A DNA stretch of 64,000 nucleotides. Origin: Sphingomonas hylomeconis. GTDB taxonomy: Bacteria; Pseudomonadota; Alphaproteobacteria; Sphingomonadales; Sphingomonadaceae. The translations under genes were made by a program, and so were the position numbers. Below are positions 8,273 to 17,127 of the stretch, one piece after another; the stretch's first letter is position 1; the number at the start of each line of letters is the position of its first letter. A model generated the notes under the pieces. It did no database searches. It saw only the letters and a list, made by a program, of their open reading frames with translations, and was not told the origin of the DNA. The stretch lies in NCBI RefSeq assembly GCF_025370105.1, contig NZ_JANQBK010000008.1, forward strand, positions 62,001-126,000, given 5' to 3'.

Positions 8273-9187
8273 TTAAGCCCGCCGGATCTTCTTCGCCCAA
8301 TCCCCCAGGCCGAAGCGCTGTACGCCGCGCTTCGCCAGCGCCGTGCCCCGATCGAACGTCGCCAGCGCGAGCATCGTCAGCCGGTTGCCGGGGCTCGCGC
8401 GCAGCAGCAGCACGTCGACGCAGGCCACGCCGCCGGTGGAGAACTGCCGTTTATGCTGCCCCTCGCCCTCGGTGAAATCGAACCGCGCCAGCCCCGGCGC
8501 GCCGCAGAGGTCGCGCATCGCCTCGAGCTGCAGCACCCCGCCCGGCGACAGATCGTTGAACGCGGGATCATGGCCGAGATAATCGTAGCGCACCGTGCCC
8601 GCCTCGATCGGGCAATAGAGATAGGCGGCCGGCGCTTCGCCGACATAGAGCAGCCAGCCGCGCACCGCGTCCGCCGCCGCCAGCGCCGCCATGCGCTGCA
8701 CGAACGCGGCATCGGCCGGCAGGCCGGCGCCGAGCAATTTCTCCTGATAGGTCGTCGCTGAGATTTGCCGCGCGACCGTGTGGAACGCGGTCATCTCCGC
8801 CGGCGTGCGGAAGCGCCGCACGTCGAGCGCGCCGCCCGATGTGGCCGCGACCTTCTTCGCCTTGCGCTTGAGCGACGAGCGCGTGTTCGACGACATGGTC
8901 GCGAGATAGGCCTCATAGCCGAGCGTCAGGTCCGCGAAATAGCGCGTGTAGCGCTGCCGCACGAAGGCGATCATCCCCGGACGCGCCGCGCTGATCGCGG
9001 CCAGCCGGTCCTCCGGCAGCGAGGTGATGTGATAGCCGTGCGCGGCGGCATCGAGCGGCGGCAGCGCCGGCACGGCACCGGCGATCACCGCGGCGAGATC
9101 GAGCGGCACACGCTGCAAGTGCCGCCGGATCGACGCCACGGTGCGCGCGCCGATCTGGAATTTGAGCGGCAGGCTCACCGCGTTCAT
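8273..9187 (-). CDS. FemAB/BioF2-like GNAT acyltransferase
   Basis: 304 residues. The central part (about 95-265) has the double-GNAT look of FemAB and CelD/BcsL-type proteins, with a Ser-Ser-Asn-Thr-Arg-Ser-Ser-Leu-Lys-Arg-Lys block and, later, a Tyr-Asp-Tyr-Leu-Gly-His-Asp-Pro-Ala-Phe motif. Family members add amino acids or acyl groups to cell-wall or surface polymers. The start at 9187 overlaps the stop of the polysaccharide deacetylase gene by ATGA, so the two are co-translated; the pair probably modifies one surface glycan (inference). The open frame upstream of 9187 is inside the deacetylase gene and is not used. Confidence 0.8.
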   Translation of the reverse strand: MNAVSLPLKFQIGARTVASIRRHLQRVPLDLAAVIAGAVPALPPLDAAAHGYHITSLPEDRLAAISAARPGMIAFVRQRYTRYFADLTLGYEAYLATMSSNTRSSLKRKAKKVAATSGGALDVRRFRTPAEMTAFHTVARQISATTYQEKLLGAGLPADAAFVQRMAALAAADAVRGWLLYVGEAPAAYLYCPIEAGTVRYDYLGHDPAFNDLSPGGVLQLEAMRDLCGAPGLARFDFTEGEGQHKRQFSTGGVACVDVLLLRASPGNRLTMLALATFDRGTALAKRGVQRFGLGDWAKKIRRA

Positions 9188-10134
9188 CGCGCGCGTTCCT
9201 CGATCAGGTTGGACCAGGCCTGCTCGGCATAGCGCCAGCCGGTACGCAATGCGCTGGGCGCGAGCGGCACGTCGACCTGGTCGAGCGCCAGATCGACATC
9301 GGCGAAATGCGCCGTCGGCAGCACGGCGCGGCGCGTCGCAAGCAAGGCGCACAGCGCCTCGAACCGCCGCACATGCACGTTGTTGCGCCGCGTGCCGGCA
9401 CGGTTGGCGAGCTCGAAACTGTGGCTGACGATCGTCACCGCGGCGTGCCCCTGCGCCGCTGCATGATCGAGCGCCGCCGCCATCTCGCCGCCGGACAGCG
9501 CGCAGATCTGGAAATTGCGCGCGCGCCCGGGACGATCGTGGATCAGCGTCACCGGTACCTCGATCAGCCCCTCGTGCCGCACCGGCGCGATCTGCGTGGC
9601 GGGCAGGCCGATCGCGCTCGGCCAGGGATGTTCCGCGCCGTTATGGCTGCTGTCGTAGCGAAAGCCGAGCGCGGCCAGCGCGCGCAGCGTCGCGTCGTTC
9701 GCGCTATAGCTGCCGGCGCGAAACGCCACCGGCAGCGGTGCGCCCGCCGCGACGAGCAGGTCGCGCGCGCGGGCGATCAGGTCGCGCTGCTCGTTCTGGC
9801 TGAAATCGATCAGCTCGAACCTACCATGGCTGGCGCCGCGATCCCCGGCGGTGGCGCCGGTCCAGTTGGGATGGAGATGCAGTTGCACCTCCTGCCCCGC
9901 AGCCAGAATCGCCTCCACCACGCGCTGCATCGGCGCCGGGCCGAACAATAAGGCGGGCAGCGGATCGACGAAAAAGCATGCCTTCAACCGGTGCCGCGCC
10001 AGCACCGCCAGCTGATAGGCGATGCCCACCCCGGCCGGCTCGATCGAACGATCGAACAAGGCGGCCGGATCGAGCCCGGCGGCGTGATGCCGCCAGGCCA
10101 GTTCGGTATCGACGGTCAGGAGCACGGGAGTCAT
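9184..10134 (-). CDS. Polysaccharide deacetylase family protein (CE4, WalW-like)
   Basis: 316 residues with the NodB/CE4 barrel. The first catalytic aspartate is in Leu-Leu-Thr-Val-Asp-Thr-Glu at residues 5-11. A metal-binding pair is seen in Val-Gln-Leu-His-Leu-His-Pro-Asn-Trp, and the arginine of motif 3 in Ala-Phe-Arg-Ala-Gly-Ser-Tyr. A late Ile-Val-Ser-His-Ser-Phe-Glu block supplies the last histidine. There is no signal peptide, so it may act in the cytoplasm on a lipid-linked or soluble glycan precursor, as proposed for WalW-type proteins. It is translationally coupled to the FemAB-like gene downstream. Substrate unknown. Confidence 0.85.
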   Translation of the reverse strand: MTPVLLTVDTELAWRHHAAGLDPAALFDRSIEPAGVGIAYQLAVLARHRLKACFFVDPLPALLFGPAPMQRVVEAILAAGQEVQLHLHPNWTGATAGDRGASHGRFELIDFSQNEQRDLIARARDLLVAAGAPLPVAFRAGSYSANDATLRALAALGFRYDSSHNGAEHPWPSAIGLPATQIAPVRHEGLIEVPVTLIHDRPGRARNFQICALSGGEMAAALDHAAAQGHAAVTIVSHSFELANRAGTRRNNVHVRRFEALCALLATRRAVLPTAHFADVDLALDQVDVPLAPSALRTGWRYAEQAWSNLIEERAR

Positions 10135-10185
10135 GCCGGCGGCATAGCCGGTGCGAGGTGAAGATTTGCCGAACGATGTCGCGGG

Positions 10186-12987
10186 TCAGGGCACGATACC
10201 GTATTGCCCATAGCGCTCGTCGATCAGCGGCGCGATCATCCGCGCCGCCGCCAGATCGAGCGCCGCCGCCTTACTGTCGCCCTGCTTCTTGTGGATCACG
10301 CCGCGCATGTACAGGCTCGCGGCGAGGCCGGGCGACTGATCCAGTGCGGCATCGAGATCGGCCAGCGCATCGTCGAACTGGTTGAGACGGAAATAGACCA
10401 TCGCGCGGCTGTCGAGCACCTTTTCCGATGAATCGCTGAGCGCGATCGCCTTGGTGCAATCCTTGAGCGCGGTATCGAGCATCACGTTCATCGTGCCCTT
10501 CAGCCAGCAGCGGCCGTTGAGCAGTTCGGGATTGCCCGGCGACTCGGCGATCGCCGCGTCGATCGTCCTGATCGCCGCGTCCTTATCGCCCAGCCGGCCG
10601 AGCAGTTCGGCCTTGCTCTGCATGAACCCGGTCTTGTCCTTGCCGCCTTCGTCGATCCGCGCGTCAACCAGCGCCAGTGCCTTGTCCTTCGCGCCGGTGT
10701 CGACATAGAGCTCGGCCAACTGCCCGATCGCATCACTCGAACCGGGATCGATCGTGCGCGCGGCCATGATATCGGCGAGCGCCTTCTGCTTGTCGCCGAG
10801 CGTGCGATACAGCCGCGCGCGCCACAGATAGGAGCTGACCGTCGGCTCGATCGCGATCGCCCGGCCGATATCCGCGATCGCCGCGGTCCGATCGTAGATC
10901 CGTTCGTAGAACCACGCCCGGTTGGTAAATCCCTCCGCCTTGTCCGGCTGGTCGGCGATGCCCTGTTTGTACAGCGCCAGGATCGGATCGAACGCCTTGG
11001 CCTGGCGGCCGGCCTGCACCGTCTGCCACTCCGGCGGATAGGCTGCAGGCGCGACGGCGCGCAGCATGTGCTGCTTGGCCTGCGCCAGTTTCTGCCGCGC
11101 CACGCCGATCTCGGCGACGGGGATTTCGGCACCGCTCGAAATCTGCCGGATATCGCTGGTGATGGCGCCATCGGCCAGCGAGGTGCTGCGCTCGATCCGC
11201 TTGCCGACCAGCGTATCGGCCATGGTCGGCGGCCCCTCCAGCGCGAAGCCCTTGCCGCCATCGGGCAGACGCACGCGCAGGTGCATGACATAATGCTCGG
11301 GATTGCCCGTCGAGACCGGGATATCCCGCCACGCTGCACGGTGCCGATCCGGATCGAAGCTCAGCTCGTTCAGCGCCGGATCCAGCGTCGTGCGATAGCG
11401 TTCGTTCTCGCGCTCCCAGCTCGGATAGGCGATGCCGCCCGCGGTCACCGTCGCGGTGCCGGCAGCGTCGTCGAAGCGGATGCCGCGCGTCACGATCGTC
11501 GCGCCCGAACCAACGAACGGCGCGGCCATCTGCGATGCCATCGCGGCCAATTGCTCCTTGCCGATCTGGCCCTGCACACCGCGCAGCGTCTGTGCCAGCG
11601 GCCCCCGCATCGTCACCGACAGGGTGAACGGCGCGGGCAGATTGAGCCCGGCGGATTCGTCGCGCTGCAGGTCGGCGGTGATCTCGGGTCGCGCGCTGGC
11701 GCGCATCGCCAGCGGGATCAGCGCGGCCCCCGCCGGGCGGAGCGGCAGCACGGTGCGGAACGGCGGCGTATCACGGATATCGGCGAGCAGCGTGCCGCTG
11801 CCCGTGCCGTCGAGCCACAGCGATTCGCCGGCGACCGTCGCGCGCACCAGCACGTGATCGAACGCGCCGGGGGTCGGCAGGCGTTCCGGCACCCAGTCGC
11901 CGAGCTGGCTATTGGCCAGCACCGGCTCCGCCTCGATGCCGAGATCGGCGAGGATGGCGAGCAGCAGCAGCGTCTTTGCCTTGCAATCGCCATAGCGCGC
12001 CGCCCAGGTCTGGGTCGGCGCCTGCGGCACGTAATTGCCGTTATCCATGCCCTTGAACAGGTACCGGACCTTTTCCTGAACCAGCTGCAGCGCGAGCGCG
12101 GCGCGCTTCAGCGGATCCTGCTCCGCGGCGGCGATCTTAGCCACTTCGCCGGCCAGCGGGCTGTTCGCCGCGATCAGCCCCTCGTGCGCATAGAGCGGCG
12201 CCATGATCTTCGAAATCCCGCTCCAATCGGTGAAGCTGGTCGCCTCGATCAGCGGCAGGCGGGTGAACCGCGGCGGCGCATCGCCGGGCATGTCGGGCTG
12301 CTTGGCCAGCGGCACGGTCATCGTCAGTTCGCGATACCCGCCCGCCGTCGTCACCTGCGGCACGGGCGCGGCGGCGCTGACCTTCCAGCGCACGTCCTGG
12401 CCCTGCGGCCAGAGCAGCCGCACGCGGCCAAAGGCGGCACGCACCGGATCGGCGGGCAATTGCGCGAAGGCCTGCACATTGCCCTGCAGCGTCATGTCCT
12501 TCTGCGTCTGGCTATAGGCCAGGTACAGCACATCGCCGACGCGCAATCCCTCGACCGCCATCGTCGCGGTGAGCATGCCGTTCATCATGCGCTGTTCGAG
12601 CTGTTCCTCGCGGCGCAGCACCGAGAACCGATCGCCGCCTTTCAGCAGATCGATATGCTCGGTGCCGCGGATGATCTCCGCGCTGTGGATGGTCAGATCG
12701 CCCTTGTCGGGCTGCCAGGGCAGCTTCACCGTGCCGAACGCATCGAGCATCTGCGGCGAGGAGATACGCGCGGCCTGCGCCGAATAGCTCGCCACTTCGC
12801 CGTCCTGCAGCCGCTGCTGGCTGTCCATGATCAGGAAGATCGGCGCATCGGCAGATAGCTTGGCGGCGTCGATTGCCGGGGCCGGCTTCACCCAGGCCGG
12901 CGCCGGGGCATAAAGCGGCTTGTCCCCCGCCTGCGCGGTGCCGCCCGCCACCACCACGAGCGTGGTGAACAAAATAAGCCGAACCAT
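10186..12987 (-). CDS. Secreted DUF3857 / transglutaminase-like / TPR protein
   Basis: 933 residues. A signal peptide (1-20, ending Thr-Ala-Gln-Ala) is followed by a DUF3857 domain (about 50-245). Next is a transglutaminase-like domain with a complete Cys-His-Asp triad: C335 in Arg-Tyr-Gly-Asp-Cys-Lys-Ala-Lys, H378 in Phe-Asp-His-Val, and D393 in Trp-Leu-Asp-Gly. The C-terminal third (about 680-920) is a run of TPR repeats. The protein is therefore periplasmic or surface-exposed, with a likely active cysteine protease or cross-linking fold and a protein-binding tail. The substrate is unknown. It may lead the minus run through deacetylase, FemAB-like and recO genes, separated from the deacetylase by only 51 bases. 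Confidence 0.88.
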   Translation of the reverse strand: MVRLILFTTLVVVAGGTAQAGDKPLYAPAPAWVKPAPAIDAAKLSADAPIFLIMDSQQRLQDGEVASYSAQAARISSPQMLDAFGTVKLPWQPDKGDLTIHSAEIIRGTEHIDLLKGGDRFSVLRREEQLEQRMMNGMLTATMAVEGLRVGDVLYLAYSQTQKDMTLQGNVQAFAQLPADPVRAAFGRVRLLWPQGQDVRWKVSAAAPVPQVTTAGGYRELTMTVPLAKQPDMPGDAPPRFTRLPLIEATSFTDWSGISKIMAPLYAHEGLIAANSPLAGEVAKIAAAEQDPLKRAALALQLVQEKVRYLFKGMDNGNYVPQAPTQTWAARYGDCKAKTLLLLAILADLGIEAEPVLANSQLGDWVPERLPTPGAFDHVLVRATVAGESLWLDGTGSGTLLADIRDTPPFRTVLPLRPAGAALIPLAMRASARPEITADLQRDESAGLNLPAPFTLSVTMRGPLAQTLRGVQGQIGKEQLAAMASQMAAPFVGSGATIVTRGIRFDDAAGTATVTAGGIAYPSWERENERYRTTLDPALNELSFDPDRHRAAWRDIPVSTGNPEHYVMHLRVRLPDGGKGFALEGPPTMADTLVGKRIERSTSLADGAITSDIRQISSGAEIPVAEIGVARQKLAQAKQHMLRAVAPAAYPPEWQTVQAGRQAKAFDPILALYKQGIADQPDKAEGFTNRAWFYERIYDRTAAIADIGRAIAIEPTVSSYLWRARLYRTLGDKQKALADIMAARTIDPGSSDAIGQLAELYVDTGAKDKALALVDARIDEGGKDKTGFMQSKAELLGRLGDKDAAIRTIDAAIAESPGNPELLNGRCWLKGTMNVMLDTALKDCTKAIALSDSSEKVLDSRAMVYFRLNQFDDALADLDAALDQSPGLAASLYMRGVIHKKQGDSKAAALDLAAARMIAPLIDERYGQYGIVP

Positions 12988-13077
12988 GCACTTACCCCCG
13001 TAAATCGGGGGTCAGTCTAGCGCAGGCTCGGCGTGTAGCAACCGGCAATCGCCCGGCCCCACGCACCGTCAACCTGC

Positions 13078-13156
13078 ACTCGTTTCAGGTTCCATCGCGC
13101 CCCATGTCCGAGCACCGATGAGGCGCGATGGATCCTGACTTTCGTCAGGATGACGG
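13078..13156. repeat. Paired inverted repeat, GTCATCCTGA family (one degenerate arm)
   Basis: The right arm GGATCCTGACTTTCGTCAGG ends in ATGACGG and is intact. The left arm retains only TTCAGGTTCCATCGCGCC, so the usual 5' GTCATCC end has decayed. Both arms share GGCGCGATGG/CCATCGCGCC next to the centre. It lies 12 bases from the uvrC stop codon. Confidence 0.7.
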
Positions 13157-13168
13157 TTTGGGATGGGC

Positions 13169-15088
13169 TCACCGCCCGTGGTAGAAATCATACACTTGCT
13201 GCGCGACTGCCGCCGACACGCCGGGCGCCTGCTGCAGATCCGCCAGGCTGGCATTGCGCACCGCCCGCCCGGTGCCGAAATGCATCAGCAGCGCCTTCTT
13301 CCGCGCCGGCCCGATGCCCGGCACCTCGTCCAGCGGGCTCGCGCCGATCGCCTTGCTGCGCTTGTCGCGATGCGCGCCGATGACGAAGCGGTGCACCTCG
13401 TCGCGCAGCCGCTGCAGGTAGAACAGCACCGGCGCGTTGACCGGCAGCTGGAACTCGCGCCCGTCGAGCATATGGAACACTTCGCGCCCGTCGCGGCCGT
13501 GCATCGGCCCCTTGGCAATGCCGACCAGGCACACGTCCTCGATGCCCATTTCCTCGAGGATCGCCTTGCACGCGTTGAGCTGCCCGCGCCCGCCATCGAT
13601 CAGCACGAGATCCGGCCAGTCGCCCGAATCGCGATCGGGATCCTCCGCCTGCGCGCGGGCGAAGCGGCGCTGGAACACTTCGCGCATCATGCCGAAATCG
13701 TCGTTGGTCTGCGCCTGCTTGATGTTGAACTTGCGGTACTGGCCCTTGCGGAATCCTTCCGGCCCGGCGACGACCATCGCGCCGACCGCCGCACTGCCCT
13801 GGATATGGCTGTTGTCGTACACCTCGATCCGGTCGGGCGGCTCGGCCAGATCGAACAGCTCGGCGACTTCGCGCAGCAATTTGGCCTGCGTGGTGCTTTC
13901 CGCCAGCCGCCGCTCGAGCGCCTCGACCGCGTTGCGCTGCGCCTGCTCCATTAGCCGCTTGCGCGTGCCCCGCTGCGGCACCGACAGCGCGACCTTGTAG
14001 CCGACCGCCCCGCCCAGTGCCTCGCCGAGCAGCTCCGCCTCGGGCAGATCGCGATCGACGAAGATCGCCTTGGGCGGCGGCACTTCCTCGTAGAATTGCA
14101 TCAGGAAGCTGGTCAGCACGTCCGCTTCGCCCACTTCGTTGGTGTGCTGCGGGAAGAAGCTGCGATGGCCCCAATTCTGCCCGCCGCGGATGAAGAAGGC
14201 CTGGATGCCCATCACGCCGTTCTGGTTGGCGAGCGCGAAGATGTCGGCATCGCCGACACCCTCGGCGTTGATCGCCTGCGAGCCCTGGATGAAAGTGAGC
14301 GCGCGCAGCCGATCGCGCAGGATCGCGGCGAGCTCGAAATCCATCGCGGCGGCGGCTGCCTCCATCTGCCCGCCAAGCTTAGCCTGCACCTGCGTCGATT
14401 TGCCGCCGAGGAACGCCTTGGCGTCGTTGTTCAGCTCGGCATAGGCCTCTTTCGAGATCCGGCCGACGCACGGCGCCGAGCAGCGCTTGATCTGGTACAG
14501 CAGACACGGCCGGTCGCGCGTCTTGAAGAAGCCGTCGGTGCACGAGCGCAGCAGGAACAGCTTCTGCAACGCGTTGAGCGTGTTGTTGACCGATCCGGCG
14601 CTGGCGAACGGGCCGTAATAATTGCCCGTCGCCCGCCTGGCGCCGCGATGCTTCTGGATGCGCGGGAAATCGTGGTCGGAGCGCAGCAGGATGAACGGAA
14701 AGCTCTTATCGTCGCGCAACAGCACGTTGTACGGCGGGCGATAGCGCTTGATCAGCTGCGCCTCGAGCAGCAGCGCCTCGGCCTCGTTGTTGGTCGTCAC
14801 GATCGTCATGCTGCGGGTCTGCGCGATCATCCGCTGCAGCCGCTTCGACAGGCGATCGACCTGCGTGTAATTGGTCACGCGGTTCTTGAGCGCGCGCGCC
14901 TTGCCGACATACAGCACGTCGCCGCGTGCATCCTGCATCCGGTACACGCCGGGCCGGGTCGGCAGCGTGGCGAGCACGTTGCGGATCGCCGCCACCCCCG
15001 CCTCCAGGTCGGGCGCATCGCCGCTGCCGCGAACGGCGAAGGTGGATTTCTCTTCGTTGAAACGGTCGGGGGCATTGGGCGAGGACAT
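13169..15088 (-). CDS. uvrC: Excinuclease ABC subunit C
   Basis: 639 residues, full length. UvrC makes both incisions in nucleotide excision repair. The N-terminal GIY-YIG nuclease starts near residue 45 with Gly-Val-Tyr-Arg-Met and includes Leu-Tyr-Val-Gly-Lys-Ala-Arg. A Cys-Ser-Ala-Pro-Cys-Val-Gly block follows, then the UvrB-binding UVR helix (Met-Asp-Phe-Glu-Leu-Ala-Ala-Ile-Leu-Arg-Asp). The RNase H-like 3' part shows Tyr-Asp-Asn-Ser-His-Ile-Gln-Gly and Leu-Ile-Asp-Gly-Gly-Arg-Gly-Gln-Leu. The C-terminus has two helix-hairpin-helix motifs (Val-Pro-Gly-Ile-Gly). Repeats flank the gene on both sides. Confidence 0.97.
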   Translation of the reverse strand: MSSPNAPDRFNEEKSTFAVRGSGDAPDLEAGVAAIRNVLATLPTRPGVYRMQDARGDVLYVGKARALKNRVTNYTQVDRLSKRLQRMIAQTRSMTIVTTNNEAEALLLEAQLIKRYRPPYNVLLRDDKSFPFILLRSDHDFPRIQKHRGARRATGNYYGPFASAGSVNNTLNALQKLFLLRSCTDGFFKTRDRPCLLYQIKRCSAPCVGRISKEAYAELNNDAKAFLGGKSTQVQAKLGGQMEAAAAAMDFELAAILRDRLRALTFIQGSQAINAEGVGDADIFALANQNGVMGIQAFFIRGGQNWGHRSFFPQHTNEVGEADVLTSFLMQFYEEVPPPKAIFVDRDLPEAELLGEALGGAVGYKVALSVPQRGTRKRLMEQAQRNAVEALERRLAESTTQAKLLREVAELFDLAEPPDRIEVYDNSHIQGSAAVGAMVVAGPEGFRKGQYRKFNIKQAQTNDDFGMMREVFQRRFARAQAEDPDRDSGDWPDLVLIDGGRGQLNACKAILEEMGIEDVCLVGIAKGPMHGRDGREVFHMLDGREFQLPVNAPVLFYLQRLRDEVHRFVIGAHRDKRSKAIGASPLDEVPGIGPARKKALLMHFGTGRAVRNASLADLQQAPGVSAAVAQQVYDFYHGR

Positions 15089-15153
15089 GCGGGGGATTTA
15101 GGGACTCGACGCCCGCCGCACCAGCCGTTGTGTGCGCCTGCCTACCCACACTG

Positions 15154-15244
15154 CCGTCATCCTGAACTCGATTCAGGATCCATCGCGCCACACGAGCGAT
15201 CGCCACTGAGGCATGATGGATCCTGACTTTCGTCAGGATGACGG
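15154..15244. repeat. Paired inverted repeat, GTCATCCTGA family
   Basis: The left arm starts CCGTCATCCTGAACTCGATT and continues into CAGGATCCATCGCGCC; the right arm reads GATGGATCCTGACTTTCGTC and ends AGGATGACGG. Each arm holds a short hairpin (TCCTGA...TCAGGA), and the two arms are inverted copies around a spacer of about 20 bases. It fills the gap before the small secreted protein gene, 17 bases from its stop. Confidence 0.85.
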
Positions 15245-15261
15245 TAGCGTGTCGGGAGAGG

Positions 15262-15588
15262 TTACTTGATCGCGGCGAGATCCGCCGACGTCTTGGCCAG
15301 CATCTCGGGGGTGATCGCGCCGCCCGCCATCGGGGCGACCTGGTTGAGCGACATGCCCTTGAACTGTTCGAACATTGGATGCGTCGTAGTGCCCGGCATG
15401 TCCTGGTCGAGCACCGCCTTGGCCGCAGGATCGGCAACGATCGTGGCGAGCGGCGTATCGAGCGTGAATTTGGCGGTCGATGCCGCTGGGGCCGGGGCGG
15501 CGGGCGGCGCGACCGGGGCGGAGGTGGCGGTCTGCGCCGAAGCGACGGCGGGCAGCAGCAGGGCAGCGGCGAGAACGACGAATTTCAT
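15262..15588 (-). CDS. Small secreted protein of unknown function
   Basis: 108 residues. A clear signal peptide (1-18, ending Val-Ala-Ser-Ala) is followed by an Ala/Pro-rich linker to about residue 36. The compact C-terminal part contains Thr-Pro-Leu-Ala-Thr-Ile-Val-Ala-Asp, then Asp-Met-Pro-Gly-Thr-Thr-Thr-His-Pro, then Lys-Gly-Met-Ser-Leu-Asn-Gln. This last unit resembles a short module I recall as an extension on some sphingomonad hydrolases; here it stands alone. There are no catalytic motifs and no cysteines. It lies downstream of the ATP synthase F0 genes on the same strand, with a 184-base gap. Function unknown. Confidence 0.75.
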   Translation of the reverse strand: MKFVVLAAALLLPAVASAQTATSAPVAPPAAPAPAASTAKFTLDTPLATIVADPAAKAVLDQDMPGTTTHPMFEQFKGMSLNQVAPMAGGAITPEMLAKTSADLAAIK

Positions 15589-15772
15589 GCTTCACTCTCC
15601 GGATCGATGGCGCGATTCGCCAGCGATCCGATGCGTAGCGCGATTGGTTTCGATTCGAAATGCGCTGGATCAACATCGCCGTCCCGGCGCGGGCCGGACC
15701 TGTCGGCGATGCCGTCGCTCCGACACCGGCAGCCGCGGCCTGCACCGCGGTGACGGCGATCGGTGGAGAGGC

Positions 15773-16327
15773 TTAGTTCAGCCGTCCCAGGCCGGCAATC
15801 GTACGATCGACCAGCGGTTGGTCGGCCGCCGCGTCGTGACGCTCGGCGATGATCGACGATGCGGCGCGCGCCGCCGCCTCGGCCGCATGCGCCCGTACTT
15901 CGGCGATGGCGAGGCGCTCGGCCGCGCCGATCTTGTCCTCGGCCATCTTGCCGCGCCGTGCGACCAGCTCGGCGGCATGCGCCTGGGCGTCGCTGATCAG
16001 GGTTGCCGCTTCCGCCTCGGCATGGGCGACGATCGCTGCGGCATCGCCGGCGCTCGCCTTGTCGCGTGCTTCGGCCTTGGCCAGCAGCGCTTCCGCCTCG
16101 GCGCGCAACGCCGCCGCCTCGTCGAGATCGTGGCGGATCGTCGCAATCTTGGCATCGAGCATCCGCCCGATCAGCGCCGGGACTTTCTGCCACAGCATGA
16201 TCAGGATGACGACGAGCATCGACAAGGCGACGAAGCCCGGCGCCGAAATGCCGAACGCGGTCGGCATATGATGCAGCTCGGCTACACCGGTTTCGGCGAC
16301 CGCTTCCACTGCGTGTCCCTCAGCCAT
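15773..16327 (-). CDS. atpF: ATP synthase F0 subunit b
   Basis: 184 residues. One membrane helix (about 31-48, Phe-Val-Ala-Leu-Ser-Met-Leu-Val-Val-Ile-Leu) follows a short periplasmic N-terminus. A long, charged, Ala-rich helix then forms the peripheral stalk. It overlaps the b' gene by eight bases, the order usual for alphaproteobacteria (a, c, b', b). The b subunit pairs with b' as a heterodimer to hold the F1 head still. Confidence 0.9.
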   Translation of the reverse strand: MAEGHAVEAVAETGVAELHHMPTAFGISAPGFVALSMLVVILIMLWQKVPALIGRMLDAKIATIRHDLDEAAALRAEAEALLAKAEARDKASAGDAAAIVAHAEAEAATLISDAQAHAAELVARRGKMAEDKIGAAERLAIAEVRAHAAEAAARAASSIIAERHDAAADQPLVDRTIAGLGRLN

Positions 16328-16814
16328 GCGCGCGTTCCGCCCTTACTTTCTGTTCGATCGTGGCACGATCCACCACCACGCCCGAAAGCTTGGCAACGAT
16401 ATCCTGCACCGCATCGACCGTCGCGGTTTCGATTTCCGCCTCGGCCGCAGCCTTGGCATGGTCGATCCGCGTCGCCGCTGCAGCAATCCGGTCCTGCGCA
16501 TCGGCATCGCCGGCCTTCAGCGTAGCCTCGGTCGAGGCGAGCGCCTGTTCCTTGGCCGCGCCGACGGTCTTGAGCGATTGCGCACGGGCCGTGTCGAGAC
16601 CGCTCTGGTAAGCAGTCTCCAGTCCCTGCGCGCGCTCGTTCGCCCGGTGCGCGGCATCGAGGTCACCCGCGACGCGAGCGGCACGATCGTCGATCGTGCG
16701 CTCGATCTTGGGGACCATCGCCTTGCCGATCCCGAAATAGATCAGCGCGAACACGATCGCGAGCCAGAACAGCTGCGACGCGTAAATCTCACCTATTTGG
16801 GAAATCTGTGGCAT
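16320..16814 (-). CDS. atpF': ATP synthase F0 subunit b'
   Basis: 164 residues, the second type of b subunit. A membrane helix (about 13-30, Gln-Leu-Phe-Trp-Leu-Ala-Ile-Val-Phe-Ala-Leu-Ile) is followed by the conserved Met-Val-Pro-Lys-Ile motif and then a long coiled helix. The Gln-Leu-Phe-Trp-Leu start of the helix is typical of b' rather than b. The gene lies 28 bases after atpE. Confidence 0.9.
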   Translation of the reverse strand: MPQISQIGEIYASQLFWLAIVFALIYFGIGKAMVPKIERTIDDRAARVAGDLDAAHRANERAQGLETAYQSGLDTARAQSLKTVGAAKEQALASTEATLKAGDADAQDRIAAAATRIDHAKAAAEAEIETATVDAVQDIVAKLSGVVVDRATIEQKVRAERAHG

Positions 16815-16842
16815 GACGAATTATTCCTTCGTTCTTCGCGTC

Positions 16843-17073
16843 TTAGCGAACGACGAAGAGGATGAGGATGGCGACGACGAAGGCGATCAGGCCCAGAAGC
16901 TCGGCACCGGCGAAGCCGATGAACAGGCGGCCCTGCTGGCCGTCTGCTGCGCTCGGGTTGCGCAGTGCGCCTTCAAGATACTTCGCGAACACGTTGCCCA
17001 CGCCGAGCGACGCAATGCCGCAACCGATCGCTGCCAGGCCGGCACCGAGATACATTGCACCAAGATCAGTCAT
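16843..17073 (-). CDS. atpE: ATP synthase F0 subunit c
   Basis: 76 residues that make a hairpin of two membrane helices. The polar loop carries Arg-Asn-Pro at 38-40, and the ion-binding carboxylate is E58 in Phe-Ala-Gly-Ala-Glu-Leu-Leu-Gly. A glycine-rich first helix (Gly-Ala-Gly-Leu-Ala-Ala-Ile-Gly) packs the ring. No sodium-specific ligand pattern is seen, so proton use is expected. Confidence 0.96.
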   Translation of the reverse strand: MTDLGAMYLGAGLAAIGCGIASLGVGNVFAKYLEGALRNPSAADGQQGRLFIGFAGAELLGLIAFVVAILILFVVR

Positions 17074-17127
17074 GTCAGAACTCCTACGAAAATCAGATGG
17101 TAATGAGAAACTTGTCGAAACCGGCGA

